A stretch of DNA of 64,000 nucleotides from Corynebacterium mastitidis DSM 44356. Its GTDB lineage: Bacteria; Actinomycetota; Actinomycetes; Mycobacteriales; Mycobacteriaceae. Positions within the stretch are counted from its first letter, which is position 1. Each line of letters begins with the position of its first letter. The translations under genes were made by a program, and so were the position numbers. Shown in pieces: positions 43,400 through 53,262 of the stretch. The stretch is from the NCBI RefSeq assembly GCF_000375365.1, contig NZ_AQXB01000001.1, forward strand, positions 298,769 through 362,768, given 5' to 3'. The notes beneath the pieces were generated by a model, which was not told where the DNA came from, searched no databases, and saw only the letters and a list, made by a program, of their open reading frames with translations.

Positions 43400-45397
43400 A
43401 TGATCGTTGCCTCCCCGCTCACCCGCTCCCTTGCCGCTGCGGCCTGCGCCGCCCTGCTCCTGCCCGCCGCCGCTGCGGCCCACGAGGCCGAGGCGGCGAG
43501 CCCTACCCCGGATTATCAGGTGCTCGCGGCCGCGCCGGAGGCGTTCGGAGAGGCCATTAACGACGACGCCGGGGTGCTCACCGACGAGCAGATCACGGAG
43601 CTGGAGCAGGCCATATCCCAGTTCGAGAAGTCCCATCAGCGCACGCTCAAGATCGCCTTCGTGACCAGCTTCGAGGGGATGGACCACCGGGAGTGGGCGG
43701 AGAGGTCCCTGAGCGCCAACGGCGGCGGGAACCTCGCCCTGCTCGCCGTGAACCTCGGCCCCGAGGAGCACAAGTACGACGTGGCCGTGGGGCAGGCGTG
43801 GAGCGCCTCGGAGCGGGACGCCCTGCGCAAGGCCGTGCGCCCCCACCTATCCGGCAAGGACTGGTACGGGGCCGCGAGGGCCTTCATCGACACCGCCGAG
43901 TCCACCGGGCAGGTCTCCGGCGGTTCCGTGGCGTGGCTGGGTGCCGGTGCCGTGGCCGCCGTGGGTGCGGGCGGCGGGATCTGGTTCCTCAGCCGCAGGC
44001 GCCGCAGGGAGGAGGACAAGCAGGTGGTGGAGAGCGCCCGGCGGGTGGACCCCTCCGATACCGCCACGCTCTCCCGGCTCCCCATCCCGGCGCTGGGTCA
44101 GGTGGCCGAGGACTACTTTGTGGCCACGGACGAGTCCATCCGGCGCGGCGAGGAGGAGCTGGCCACCGCCGTGGCCGAGTTCGGCCCGGCCCGCACGCGC
44201 CCCTTCCGGCGCGCCCTGGACAAGGCGCAGTCCGCCATGCGCCGCGCCTACGACATCCAGGATCAGCTCGGGGACGCCATCCCGGAGACCAACGAGGAGA
44301 AGCGCACGCTGCTCATGGAGGTCATCACCTCGTGCTCCGCCGCGCAGCGGGAGCTGGATAAGCAGGCCAAGGACTTTGCCGAGATGCGCAACCTGCTGCT
44401 CAACGCGGAGGGAAAGATCGCTGAGATCACCCAGCGCACCGTGGACATCCGCGCCCGCCTGCCCAAGGCGGAGGACACGCTGGCCAACCTCGGCAGGCGC
44501 TACCCCGAGCCCACGCTGGCCTCCGTGCGGGACAACCCGCAGCTCGCGGCGGCCAGCCTCGACTCCGCCGAGGACTCCCTGAGCGCCGCCCGCTCCCTGG
44601 CTGCCAAGCCCGCCGGACGGCAGGGCGGGCTGGTGATGGTGCTGCGCGACGCGGAGCACGCCGTGGAGGTGGCCGACCGCATGCTCACCGCCCTCGAGCA
44701 CGCGGACGACAACATCGCCACCGCCCGGGCCTCGCTGGGCCCGCTGATCGAGGAGGTCGAGGAGGAGATCGCGGAGGCCGAGGAGCTGCGCGCCCGCGGC
44801 ACCGCCAACGGCGCCGAGGCCGACTGGGAGCGCCTAGACGCCCTGGTGCGCGAGGCCCGGGAACTCCTCGCCACGGCCCGCGAGCGCGGCGAGAGCGACC
44901 CCCTCGGGGCCTACACTCGGCTCAACGACCTGGATGCCCGGCTGGACGAGCGGCTCGACGCGCTGCGCGAGACCACCGCCACGCGAGATCGCCTGCTGCG
45001 CATGTATCGCCAGCAGATCGACTCCGCCCGCACCACCATCCAGGGCGCGGAGGACCTGATCTCCTCGCGCGGCCGCCTCGTGGGCATCCAGGCGCGCACC
45101 TACCTCTCCGAGGCGGACCAGCTCTCCCGCCGCGCCCAGGAGCTCGAGGGCAGCGACCTGCGCGGGGCCATCGAGACCGCCCGCCGGGCCGCCCAGCGGG
45201 CCCAGGCCGCGGTGCAGGCGGCGCAGGAAGACGTGGACGAGCACTACCGGCGCCAGCGCCGCCAGGAGATCGGCTCGGGCGCGGGCACGCTACTCACGGG
45301 CATGGTGATCGGCAACATCCTGGGCGGCGGCCACCACGGGGGCGGCTTTGGCGGGGGCTTCGGCGGCGGCGACGACTTCTTCGACGGGAGCTTCTAG
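43400..45397 (+). CDS. TPM-domain membrane protein with coiled-coil body
   Basis: This 665-residue protein has a signal peptide or anchor, a TPM domain near residues 35-170 (INDDAGVLTDEQITELEQ and LALLAVNLG), one transmembrane helix near residue 185, and a long helical coiled-coil cytoplasmic part. It ends in a Gly/His-rich tail (GGGHHGGGFGGGFGGG). The TPM family includes putative phosphatases and membrane-repair proteins. Function is not established. Confidence 0.87.
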   Translation: MIVASPLTRSLAAAACAALLLPAAAAAHEAEAASPTPDYQVLAAAPEAFGEAINDDAGVLTDEQITELEQAISQFEKSHQRTLKIAFVTSFEGMDHREWAERSLSANGGGNLALLAVNLGPEEHKYDVAVGQAWSASERDALRKAVRPHLSGKDWYGAARAFIDTAESTGQVSGGSVAWLGAGAVAAVGAGGGIWFLSRRRRREEDKQVVESARRVDPSDTATLSRLPIPALGQVAEDYFVATDESIRRGEEELATAVAEFGPARTRPFRRALDKAQSAMRRAYDIQDQLGDAIPETNEEKRTLLMEVITSCSAAQRELDKQAKDFAEMRNLLLNAEGKIAEITQRTVDIRARLPKAEDTLANLGRRYPEPTLASVRDNPQLAAASLDSAEDSLSAARSLAAKPAGRQGGLVMVLRDAEHAVEVADRMLTALEHADDNIATARASLGPLIEEVEEEIAEAEELRARGTANGAEADWERLDALVREARELLATARERGESDPLGAYTRLNDLDARLDERLDALRETTATRDRLLRMYRQQIDSARTTIQGAEDLISSRGRLVGIQARTYLSEADQLSRRAQELEGSDLRGAIETARRAAQRAQAAVQAAQEDVDEHYRRQRRQEIGSGAGTLLTGMVIGNILGGGHHGGGFGGGFGGGDDFFDGSF

Positions 45398-45861
45398 GCC
45401 CGGCCGAGCCGGGGGCGCCGCACCGGGGAGTCCACCAGCACGCAGCCCCAGGACATGAACACCGCGTCGAGGGGGACCAGGCTGTCCTGGGCGCCGGGGG
45501 TCTCCGAGATCTCCACCCGCCCGCTAATCAGCGGGCGCACCACCGCCACGGGCGCGCCCTTGCTGCTGATGAGCCGCTGCTTGCGCCACAGGCTGCTGCG
45601 CACCAGGTCGTATTCCCTGTCCATGCAGCGCGCGTGCAGGCGATGCACGGTCAGGCCGGTCTGGACTATGGTGAACACCCCGCCGGTCATGGAGGTGGCG
45701 CGAGCGCGGAAGCGCGGCCCCTCCGCCGCGCACTCGATGAGCAGCCGCTCCTCCCCGAAGTGCAGCACGTCCGAGCGCACGGAGGCCAGGCAGGCGCCGT
45801 TGGCGTCGATCAGCTCGTTGCCCTGCCACACCCACACGCCGGTACCCTCGCGCTCCACCAT
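45394..45861 (-). CDS. Hypothetical protein downstream of glyS (1)
   Basis: This 155-residue protein is mainly beta-strand with no signal peptide or membrane segment. It has a repeated pattern of short strands (VWQGNELIDANG, HFGEERLLIE, GVFTIVQTG). The fold may be related to the neighbouring 170-residue protein. The last bases overlap the TPM gene by four. GGAGCCAGGG precedes the start. Confidence 0.72.
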   Translation of the reverse strand: MVEREGTGVWVWQGNELIDANGACLASVRSDVLHFGEERLLIECAAEGPRFRARATSMTGGVFTIVQTGLTVHRLHARCMDREYDLVRSSLWRKQRLISSKGAPVAVVRPLISGRVEISETPGAQDSLVPLDAVFMSWGCVLVDSPVRRPRLGRA

Positions 45862-45871
45862 CCCTGGCTCC

Positions 45872-46384
45872 CTACAGCAGTATCGTCAACACCGCGATGA
45901 GGGTAGCGGCAAGCAGCGTGACGATCAACACCGTGGAGGAGGCGCCCAGGCGGGCCTCCAGGATCAGGCGCACGAACCAGCTCAGGGCGGCCACCTCGTC
46001 CTCGCTCATCCGGGCGTCCTCCTCCAGCTCCAGCACGCAGCGGCGCACGCCGTTGTTGCCGCCGGAGAACTGGGCCACCTTCGCGCCCCGGGCATCCTCC
46101 ACGATCCAATCGTTGCGGGCCTCGTTGGTCAGCGTCATCGCCGTGCCCGCGAGGTCCACCCGCACGCTCTTGTCCCGCGCCAGCCGCCCCGAGGCGCGGA
46201 ACTCGCGGCCGTCGTCCGTGGTGGCGGACGCGCCCCGCTTGCCGGTGCTCAGCCGCCAGGAATGCCCGCCCACGGTGGCGCGCTCCACCCCGAAGGTGCC
46301 GAGCACCTCCGGCCCCTCCTCCACCAGCAGGGGCGTGGTGGCTGCGCGCTCGCCCCAGGAGGTGTAACGGGCCCGGTACGTCAT
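45872..46384 (-). CDS. Hypothetical membrane-anchored protein downstream of glyS (2)
   Basis: This 170-residue protein has a soluble part and a single hydrophobic helix at the C-terminus (about residues 148-170), which suggests a tail-anchored membrane protein. The soluble part resembles the 155-residue neighbour in strand pattern. The start lies a few bases after the glyS stop, so it is likely co-transcribed with glyS. No known family. Confidence 0.72.
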   Translation of the reverse strand: MTYRARYTSWGERAATTPLLVEEGPEVLGTFGVERATVGGHSWRLSTGKRGASATTDDGREFRASGRLARDKSVRVDLAGTAMTLTNEARNDWIVEDARGAKVAQFSGGNNGVRRCVLELEEDARMSEDEVAALSWFVRLILEARLGASSTVLIVTLLAATLIAVLTILL

Positions 46385-46385
46385 C

Positions 46386-47771
46386 TCAGCACCCCAGCAG
46401 GCGCTGGGCCAGGTAGGCCTTAAGGTCGGCGATCTTCACGCGCTCCTGCTCCATCGTGTCGCGCTCGCGCACCGTCACGGACTCGTCCTCCAGGGTGTCA
46501 AAGTCCACGGTCACGCAGAAGGGCGTGCCGATCTCGTCCTGTCGGCGGTACCGGCGGCCGATGGCGCCGGAGGTGTCAAAGTCCACGTTCCAGTAGGAGC
46601 GCAGGGCGTCGGCCAGCTCCCTGGCCTTGCCCGCCAGCGGCTCCTTCTTGGACAGCGGCAGCACCGCGACCTTGACCGGGGAGAGCCGGTAGTCCAGCTT
46701 GAGCACCACGCGCTTGTCCACCCCGCCCTTGGCGTTGGGGGCCTCGTCCTCCGTGTAGGCGTCCACCAGGAAGGCCATCATGGAGCGCCCCAGGCCCGCG
46801 GCGGGCTCGATGCAATAGGGAATCCAGCGCTCGTCGGCCTCCTGGTCGTAGAAGCTCAGGTCCTCGCCGGAGCTTTCCGCGTGCACGCGGAGGTCGTAGT
46901 CCGTGCGGTTGGCCACGCCCTCCAGCTCGCCCCACTTGGATCCGGCGAAGCCGAAGGCGTACTCCACGTCCACCGTGCGCTTGGAGTAGTGCGAGAGCTT
47001 CTCCTTGGGGTGCTCGTAGAGCCGCAGGTTCTCCGGCTTGATGCCCAGGTCCACGTACCACTGGTAGCGGTCGTCGATCCAGTACTGGTGCCACTGCTCG
47101 TCCTCGCCGGGCTTGACGAAGAACTCCATCTCCATCTGCTCGAACTCGCGGGTGCGGAAGATGAAGTTGCCGGGGGTGATCTCGTTGCGGAAGGACTTGC
47201 CGATGTTGGCGATGCCGAACGGGGGCTTCATGCGCGCGGAGTTCATCACGTTCTTGAAGTTGATGAAGATGCCCTGCGCCGTCTCCGGGCGCAGGTAGTG
47301 CAGCCCCTCCTCGTCGTCCACCGGGCCGAGGAAGGTCTTGAGCAGGCCGGAGAAGGCCCTGGGCTCCGTCCAGTTGCCCGGCTGCCCGGTCTCAGGGTCG
47401 TTGATGTCCGCCAGGCCGTTCTCCGGCGGGTGACCGTGCTTTTCCTCGTAGGCCTCCAGCAGGTGATCCGCGCGGTAGCGCTTGTGGGTGTACAGGGACT
47501 CCACCAGCGGGTCCGTGAACACCTCCACGTGCCCGGAAGCCACCCACACCTGGCGCGGCTGGATCACGGAGGTGTCCACGCCCACCACGTCCGCGCGGGA
47601 GGTGACCATGTGGCGCCACCACTGCCGCTTGATGTTTTCCTTCAGCTCCACGCCCAGCGGGCCGTAGTCCCAGGCGGAGCGGGTGCCGCCGTAGATCTCA
47701 CCGGCGGGATAGACCAGGCCGCGCCGCTTGCACAGGTTGACCACGGTATCAATGACGGACTGCTGCGCCAT
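46386..47771 (-). CDS. glyS: Glycyl-tRNA synthetase (class II homodimer)
   Basis: This 461-residue enzyme charges tRNA-Gly. It shows the class II core: [27 protein letters not shown] motif region, motif 2 around [23 protein letters not shown] (short pieces FRNEI and RTREFEQ) and the anticodon-binding domain [12 protein letters not shown] near residue 360. AGGAGG lies upstream. The leader contains GGAGGAATCTCC, where the ribosome site can pair with a nearby CTCC. Confidence 0.95.
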   Translation of the reverse strand: MAQQSVIDTVVNLCKRRGLVYPAGEIYGGTRSAWDYGPLGVELKENIKRQWWRHMVTSRADVVGVDTSVIQPRQVWVASGHVEVFTDPLVESLYTHKRYRADHLLEAYEEKHGHPPENGLADINDPETGQPGNWTEPRAFSGLLKTFLGPVDDEEGLHYLRPETAQGIFINFKNVMNSARMKPPFGIANIGKSFRNEITPGNFIFRTREFEQMEMEFFVKPGEDEQWHQYWIDDRYQWYVDLGIKPENLRLYEHPKEKLSHYSKRTVDVEYAFGFAGSKWGELEGVANRTDYDLRVHAESSGEDLSFYDQEADERWIPYCIEPAAGLGRSMMAFLVDAYTEDEAPNAKGGVDKRVVLKLDYRLSPVKVAVLPLSKKEPLAGKARELADALRSYWNVDFDTSGAIGRRYRRQDEIGTPFCVTVDFDTLEDESVTVRERDTMEQERVKIADLKAYLAQRLLGC

Positions 47772-48181
47772 AAGGGGAGATTCCTCCTAGTAGTAATAGC
47801 CGGTTCGCCTTCTCCCGGAAGGCACGCGCCCTCCCACGCCCCGGCGCGCGGCAGGGGGCTGGGCCGGGTCCGGCCCCTCCTGCGCCAGGGCGCTCGCGGC
47901 CGCCCCGATCGACGGTCACCGCCAACGCCCTGCCGACGCCCTCGCGCGGGCGGAAGAAGATTCCTCGCCATTCTAGCCCCTCGCCGCGCGCGGACACGGG
48001 GCGCACCCCCGATCGGCCCCTCCCCAAGAGCAAGGGGCGTCTCTATCGAAAATAACTCTCCGCACACCCAGCCCGGTGACTAGAATCATTCAGGTAACTC
48101 TCATCTGTGCTGCAAAACACTAGGTTTTGGTCTATCATTTTTGGTTATCTCTTACTGGACGATTTATAAACGAGTAACGAC
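47772..48181. other. Divergent intergenic region between glyS and znr
   Basis: The 410 bases contain no gene. The minus side has TAGAAT (near 47976) as a -10 candidate for glyS, leaving a GC-rich leader of about 200 bases that I do not recognise as a T-box. The plus side has the znr promoter. Confidence 0.5.
48141..48169 (+). promoter_or_regulatory. Promoter of znr-zur
   Basis: -35 TTGGTT (48141-48146) and -10 TTATAA (48164-48169) have a 17-base spacer. The predicted start lies about 6 bases from the ATG at 48182, so the mRNA may be almost leaderless; no ribosome binding site is visible. Confidence 0.55.
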
Positions 48182-48547
48182 ATGCGAGAAAACCCCGATG
48201 AGACACGCATCCCCTCGGCCTGCAGCCAGGCCGCCAGCACGATCATCAATGCGATCGACTCGGAGATCCGCATTAGCATCCTCGGGCTCCTCATCGAGCG
48301 CGAGTACCTCGTGAGCGAACTCGTCGCCCAGCTCAAGCGCCCCCAGCCGCTGATCAGCCAGCACCTGCGGGTGCTCAAGAACGCGGGCATCGTGGTCTCC
48401 CGCCCGCAGGGACGCAGCCGCTACTACAAGCTCAGCGTGCCCGAGCTCGGGGAGCTGTTCCGAGACATCATCTCCCTTGCCGCCACCGCCCACGCCCGCC
48501 TCGTGGAGCGCAAGCCCGCCCCGGAGGCCGCGCCCGCCCAGTGCTAA
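48182..48547 (+). CDS. znr: ArsR/SmtB-family zinc-responsive repressor
   Basis: The 121-residue regulator has a winged helix with recognition region SELVAQLKRPQPLISQHLRVLKNAG and the wing VVSRPQGRSRYYKL. ArsR-type metal sensors of this kind pair with Zur in corynebacteria, where Znr controls zinc export and Zur zinc uptake. Candidate metal ligands are Cys/His residues near the N- and C-termini (Cys14, HARLVE region). It is followed by zur with a 59-base gap. Confidence 0.88.
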   Translation: MRENPDETRIPSACSQAASTIINAIDSEIRISILGLLIEREYLVSELVAQLKRPQPLISQHLRVLKNAGIVVSRPQGRSRYYKLSVPELGELFRDIISLAATAHARLVERKPAPEAAPAQC

Positions 48548-48606
48548 GGCCCCTCCCCGGGCCTGTAGTACGCTGCCACCAGAACCCCGGGGAAGGAACA
48601 CGGAGC

Positions 48607-49083
48607 ATGAACAACAGATCCACCGCACGCGCGCCCAAGCTCGGCCCCCGCAAGACCAAGCAGCGGGAGGCGGTGGTGGACGTTCTGATCGCCCTCAACA
48701 ACTTCTCCTCCGCAAAGACCATCCACCACGAGCTCGCGCGGCGCGGCACCCCGGTGGGGCTGTCCACCGTATACCGCACGCTGCAGTCCCTCGCGGACGT
48801 GCAGGCGGTGGACGTGCTCAGCGTCGCCGGCGGGGAGAGCCTGTACCGCCACTGCCTCAGCGAGGAGCACCACCATCACCTGGTGTGCACCCGCTGCGGC
48901 TGCACCAAGGAGATCGACGGCGGCCCCGTGGAGCACTGGGCCAAGGAGATCGCCGCGCGCTACGGATTCAGCCTCACGGGGCACGACGCCGAGGTGTACG
49001 GCCTGTGCCCGGCCTGCCGGGCGGAACAGGAGCGGCACCGGCCCGAGGACGCGGGGGCCGCGCCAAGCGCCGAGGCGGATTAA
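48607..49083 (+). CDS. zur: Fur-family zinc uptake regulator
   Basis: This 158-residue Fur family regulator has a winged helix (STVYRTLQSLADV), a His-rich metal site (SEEHHHHLVCTRCGCTKEID) and a second Cys pair (LCPACRAEQ). The two CxxC pairs form the structural zinc site. It represses zinc uptake genes when zinc is plentiful. GGAG lies before the ATG. Confidence 0.92.
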   Translation: MNNRSTARAPKLGPRKTKQREAVVDVLIALNNFSSAKTIHHELARRGTPVGLSTVYRTLQSLADVQAVDVLSVAGGESLYRHCLSEEHHHHLVCTRCGCTKEIDGGPVEHWAKEIAARYGFSLTGHDAEVYGLCPACRAEQERHRPEDAGAAPSAEAD

Positions 49084-49086
49084 CTA

Positions 49087-49119
49087 CTTCACCTTCCGTT
49101 CACCGCCTTTTCATCTGCG
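49087..49119 (+). promoter_or_regulatory. PHO box of three 11-base direct repeats
   Basis: Three units of exactly 11 bases follow each other: CTTCACCTTCC, GTTCACCGCCT and TTTCATCTGCG. The TTCAC / TTCAT cores recur every 11 bases (49088, 49099, 49110), as in PhoP-type boxes of Actinobacteria. The site lies about 105 bases before the alkaline phosphatase start. Confidence 0.75.
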
Positions 49120-49222
49120 CGGGTTCCGGTAGCCACGTGCCGTTTACGCGCGCCCCCTAGCTTTTCCAGTGAGCAACGCTCGTTTTGTCCACTTTGGTTC
49201 GATCCCGTCTGGAAGAGTAACT

Positions 49223-50734
49223 ATGTCACACAGCCTCCGTACCGCCCTCCGCCACCGCGTCCTGCCCGTGGCGGCCACCATGACGAGCGTCGCGCTCCTC
49301 GCCGCCTGCTCCAGCGCCGACGGCTCCGCGGAGGCCGAGGGCCCCGCGCCCCACGCCACCCACGACATCGCCCCCATGGCCGACGCCGAGGCCGCCCCCC
49401 GCGCCGCCGCCGGAGACGTGGCGCAGCACGGCGGGGCGCGGCGCATCGCGGGCGATCAGGCCCAGGGCCTCCAGGAGGCGATCACCAAGACGGGCGCCAA
49501 GAACGTGATCCTGCTCATCGGCGACGGCATGGGAGACTCCGAGATCACCGCCGCGCGCAACTACGCCGAGGGCGCGGGCGGGGCGTTCAAGGGACTCGAC
49601 GCCCTCCCCGTGAGCGGCCAGTACACCCACTACTCCGTGGACAAGGAGGGCAAGCCGGACTACGTGACCGACTCCGCCGCCTCCGGCTCCGCCTGGGCCA
49701 CCGGCACCAAGACCTACAACGGCGCCATCTCCGTGGACATCCACGGCAAGGACCAGGAGAGCCTGCTGGAGCGCGCGAAGAAGGCGGGGCTGGCCACGGG
49801 CAACGTCTCCACCGCGGAGATCCAGGACGCCACCCCCGCCGTGCAGGCCGCGCACGTGACCGAGCGCAAGTGCTACGGCCCGGAGGCCACCTCCACGACC
49901 TGCCCGGACAACGCCCTGGAAAACGGCGGGCGCGGCTCCATCTCCGAGCAGATCCTGGAGACCCGCGCGGACGTGACCCTCGGCGGCGGCGCCAAGAGCT
50001 TCGCGGAGAAGGCCAAGGCCGGGCAGTACAAGGACGCCACGCTGAGGGACCAGGCCCGCGAGCGCGGCTACCAACTGCCCACCAACGCCGAGGAGCTGGC
50101 CGCCATCACGGAGGCCAACCAGGACAAGCCGGTGCTGGGGCTCTTCTCCGAGGGGAACATGCCGGTGCGCTGGGAGGGCCCCAAGGCCGCCAAGGGCGGG
50201 TACCTGGAGGAGGCCGCCACCTGCACCGATAACCCCGAGCGCACCGCCGAGGTGCCGCGGCTGGCGGACATGACCTCCAAGGCCATCGACCTGCTCAAGG
50301 ACAAGGAGGAGGGCTTCTTCCTCCAGGTGGAGGGGGCCTCCATCGACAAGCAGGATCACGCCGCCAACCCCTGCGGGCAGATCGGGGAGACCGTGGACCT
50401 GGACGAGGCCGTGCAGCGCGCCCTCGACTTTGCCAAGCAGGACGGGGAGACCCTGGTGGTGGTCACCGCCGATCACGCCCACTCCAGCCAGATCGTGCCC
50501 ACCCTGGACGAGGAGGAGCCGGGGCGCTACCCCGGGCTGACCCGCAAGCTGCGCACCACCGAGGGCTCCGAGATGACCATGAGCTACGCCACCAGCGAGG
50601 ACCCCGAGTCCTCCCAGGAGCACACCGGCACCCAGCTCCGCGTGGCCGCCTACGGCCCGAACTCCGCCAACGTGGTCGGCCTGACCGATCAGACCGACCT
50701 CTTCTTCACCGTCAGCGAGGCCCTCGGGCTCTAG
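49223..50734 (+). CDS. phoA: Alkaline phosphatase lipoprotein
   Basis: This 503-residue phosphomonoesterase is exported as a lipoprotein: lipobox LLAACSS with Cys29. The catalytic Ser is in [13 protein letters not shown], metal ligands in [34 protein letters not shown] and QEHTGTQL. The C-terminal half is very close to the E. coli PhoA type, unusual for a corynebacterium. GGAAGAG precedes ATG 49223. A PHO box upstream indicates control by phosphate limitation. Confidence 0.95.
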   Translation: MSHSLRTALRHRVLPVAATMTSVALLAACSSADGSAEAEGPAPHATHDIAPMADAEAAPRAAAGDVAQHGGARRIAGDQAQGLQEAITKTGAKNVILLIGDGMGDSEITAARNYAEGAGGAFKGLDALPVSGQYTHYSVDKEGKPDYVTDSAASGSAWATGTKTYNGAISVDIHGKDQESLLERAKKAGLATGNVSTAEIQDATPAVQAAHVTERKCYGPEATSTTCPDNALENGGRGSISEQILETRADVTLGGGAKSFAEKAKAGQYKDATLRDQARERGYQLPTNAEELAAITEANQDKPVLGLFSEGNMPVRWEGPKAAKGGYLEEAATCTDNPERTAEVPRLADMTSKAIDLLKDKEEGFFLQVEGASIDKQDHAANPCGQIGETVDLDEAVQRALDFAKQDGETLVVVTADHAHSSQIVPTLDEEEPGRYPGLTRKLRTTEGSEMTMSYATSEDPESSQEHTGTQLRVAAYGPNSANVVGLTDQTDLFFTVSEALGL

Positions 50735-51290
50735 CCAGCATGGCTCGCTCCCCCTCGCCCCAGGAGCCCACCAGGGTTCCCGGCGTCGGGTCCCCCTCCG
50801 CCGCCTCCGGCTCGAGGAGGAGGTCGAACTCGGCGCCTTGCGGGGCACCGGGCGCGGCCTCCAGGCGCACCTGCGGCGGCTGCGTCTCCCCGGTGCGGGG
50901 ATCGCGCTCCCGCGGGGGCTGAGCGCCCTCGCGCAGCGCCGCCGCCAGCAGCGGCGGGAAGGCCGGGTCGCGGCGGGCGTCGTAGACGTAGCGGGTGCCC
51001 AGCACGGAGTGCTCCATCTCCCCCAGCAGGCCCTCGCCGCCCTCCAGCGGACGCGGCCGGTAGGTCAGCGGGGCCTGCACGAGCCGCGCGTTCGCGCGCA
51101 GCACGGCGATCTCCACCCCCACCCGCCCCTCCGGGTCGAGCAGCCGCCAGGAGGCCTGGGGCTCAAGCTCCTCGCCGTCCGCGATGAGCCCCTCGCGCAG
51201 CAGCACCAGGCGCCGGAAGTGCTCCTTGCCCGGGTTGAGCGCGGCGTCCATGTACACCTCTGCCGTGTTCTGATTCCGCTTCTCGCTCAT
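50712..51290 (-). CDS. Orphan maltokinase N-terminal cap-like protein
   Basis: This 192-residue protein matches the N-terminal cap domain of actinobacterial maltokinases: [36 protein letters not shown] and a preceding VGVEIAVLR strand. The kinase domain itself is missing, so it is not a maltokinase; such stand-alone cap proteins exist in Actinobacteria with unknown role. The ATG at 51290 is preferred over GTG 51296. The 3' end overlaps phoA by 23 bases. Confidence 0.72.
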   Translation of the reverse strand: MSEKRNQNTAEVYMDAALNPGKEHFRRLVLLREGLIADGEELEPQASWRLLDPEGRVGVEIAVLRANARLVQAPLTYRPRPLEGGEGLLGEMEHSVLGTRYVYDARRDPAFPPLLAAALREGAQPPRERDPRTGETQPPQVRLEAAPGAPQGAEFDLLLEPEAAEGDPTPGTLVGSWGEGERAMLARARGPR

Positions 51291-51329
51291 GCCCACCAGG
51301 ATGCCACAGCCCGGCGGACCCTCGACCGC

Positions 51330-52400
51330 CTAGCCCAGGATTCCGCCGAAGAGCACGCCCAGGAGGTAGGTCACCGCCGTGGCCCCCATCCCCACCAGCC
51401 ACTGGCGCAGCGCGCGGGGGGCGGGCGGCTTGCCGGAGAGCACGCCGGTGAGCGCCCCGGTGCACAACAGGGCCACCGAGACCATCGCCAGGGAGACCAG
51501 CCCGCCCGCCAGGGCCGACGCCCCGAAGCAGAAGGGCAGCACCGGGACGAGCGCCCCGGCGGCAAAGCACAGGAAGCTCGACACCGCCGCCGACCACGCG
51601 CCGTCGCCCGCCTGCTCCTCCGCGTCCTCGCCCGCCTGCTCCTCCGCCCCGTGAACCTGGGCGAAGGCCCGGCGCGCCCGCTCCTCGGCCTCCTGCTCGC
51701 CGTAGCCCCGGGCCCGGAACACCAGGGCCAGCTCGTTGGCGTTGACGTCCAGATCCGGCAGCAGCGTGGCGGTGTCCCCCTGCGGGGTGGAGGCGTCCAG
51801 CAGCTCCGACTGGGACTTCACCGAGATGTACTCCCCCGCCGCCATGGACAGCGCCCCGGCCAGCAGCCCGGAGACGCCGGTGAGCAGGATCATCGAGGAG
51901 GACACCCCGGAGCCCATCACCCCGATCACGAGGGCCAGGTTGGACACCAGGCCGTCGTTGGCGCCAAAGACGGCGGCCCGAAACGCCCCGGACATCCGCT
52001 CCCGGCTGCGCGCCGCCAGGCCCTTGACCACCTCGGAGTGCACCTGCTCGTCCGCCGCGATCTGGCTGGGGGCGTCGGCGTCGCTGCTATAGGGGTTGCG
52101 GGCCTCCGCGCTTTGCATCATGGCTAGCACGAACACCGAGCCGAAGCGCTGGGCCAGCCAGCCCGTAAAGCGCGTGCGCAGGCCGGGGCGCTGCGGCATG
52201 CCCACCTCATCGCCCAACTTCTCCCGCCAGTAGGCCTCGTGCCGGGACTCCGCCTCCGCCAGCTTGAGCAGGATCTCGCGCTCCTCCCCGGACCTCTTGC
52301 GCGCCAGCTCGCGGTACACCGCCGCCTCGGCGCGCTCATCCGCCAGGTACTGTCGCCAGCGGTTGATCTGCTTACGGGTGGGGGGAGGATAGGTATTCAC
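51330..52400 (-). CDS. Erythrin-VIT1 family iron/manganese transporter
   Basis: The 356-residue protein joins an N-terminal ferritin-like domain (residues 15-130, with helices containing ERAEAAVYRELA and EAESRHEAYW) to a VIT1/CCC1-type transporter. The transporter has GANDGLVSNLALVIGV, five membrane helices and MAAGEYISVKSQ. Similar MbfA proteins export iron under excess. A Glu/Ala-rich repeat (EEQAGEDAEEQAGDG) lies in the cytoplasmic loop. Confidence 0.9.
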   Translation of the reverse strand: MNTYPPPTRKQINRWRQYLADERAEAAVYRELARKRSGEEREILLKLAEAESRHEAYWREKLGDEVGMPQRPGLRTRFTGWLAQRFGSVFVLAMMQSAEARNPYSSDADAPSQIAADEQVHSEVVKGLAARSRERMSGAFRAAVFGANDGLVSNLALVIGVMGSGVSSSMILLTGVSGLLAGALSMAAGEYISVKSQSELLDASTPQGDTATLLPDLDVNANELALVFRARGYGEQEAEERARRAFAQVHGAEEQAGEDAEEQAGDGAWSAAVSSFLCFAAGALVPVLPFCFGASALAGGLVSLAMVSVALLCTGALTGVLSGKPPAPRALRQWLVGMGATAVTYLLGVLFGGILG

Positions 52401-52469
52401 TCGTGCTCTTTCGTGCGAGGGGAAAAATCTCCGATCATGCTACGCGCAGGAGGCCCCCAGGGGAAGGGG

Positions 52470-53213
52470 TCAGGCGGTGCCGCCGAAGCGCCGATCCCGG
52501 CGAGCGTACTCCTCCACCGCCGCGAAGAGATCTGCCGCGCGGAAGTCCGGAAACAGCGTGTCCTGGTAGATCATCTCCGCGTAGGCCGATTCCCAGAGCA
52601 GGAAGTTGGAGGTGCGCTTTTCCCCCGAGGGCCGCAGGAAGAGGTCCACGTCCGGCATGGCCGGGTCGTAGAGCCAGCGGGCAAAGCTCTTCTCCGTGAT
52701 CTCCTCCGGGCGCAGGCGACCCGCCGCCGCCTCGGCCGCGATGCGGCGGGTGGCGTCCACGATCTCCGCGCGCCCGCCGTAGTTCACGCACATCACCAGG
52801 GTCATGCGGGTGTTCTCACGGGTCAGGTCCTCGGCGGCCTCCAGCTCGCGGATCACCGAGCGCCACAGGCGCGGGCGGCGCCCGGCCCACACCACGCGCA
52901 CGCCCTTATCGTGCAGGACGTCGCGCTGGCGGCGCAGCACGTCGCGGGAAAAGCCCATGAGAAAGCGCACCTCGTCCGCGGCGCGCCGCCAGTTCTCCGT
53001 GGAAAAGGCGTAGGCCGAAAGGTAAGGCACGCCCATGGCGAGGCAGGCGTCCACGCACTCCATGAGCACCGCCTCGCCGCGCCGGTGCCCCTCGGTGCGC
53101 CTCATGCCGCGCTCCTGCGCCCAGCGCCCGTTGCCGTCCATCACCAGGGCGATATGCCGGGGCAGGAACTCCGCAGGAATCTGCGGGGGCTGAAGTTTCT
53201 GGCTCTCAGACAT
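52470..53213 (-). CDS. uppS: Isoprenyl transferase (decaprenyl diphosphate synthase type)
   Basis: This 247-residue cis-prenyltransferase condenses isopentenyl diphosphate to polyprenyl carrier. Conserved segments are [38 protein letters not shown] with RTSNFLLWE. Its place before recO and era matches the mycobacterial decaprenyl-diphosphate synthase Rv2361c. ATG 53213 (or GTG 53216) starts the gene. Confidence 0.94.
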   Translation of the reverse strand: MSESQKLQPPQIPAEFLPRHIALVMDGNGRWAQERGMRRTEGHRRGEAVLMECVDACLAMGVPYLSAYAFSTENWRRAADEVRFLMGFSRDVLRRQRDVLHDKGVRVVWAGRRPRLWRSVIRELEAAEDLTRENTRMTLVMCVNYGGRAEIVDATRRIAAEAAAGRLRPEEITEKSFARWLYDPAMPDVDLFLRPSGEKRTSNFLLWESAYAEMIYQDTLFPDFRAADLFAAVEEYARRDRRFGGTA

Positions 53214-53262
53214 CACCCGGCCATTCTACGCGGACGCGCCCCGCCACCACCCCACCGCCGCC

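Noticed and set aside
47772..48060. T-box riboswitch for glyS
   Set aside because: The long leader was checked for the T-box consensus TGGNACCGCG, which was not found.
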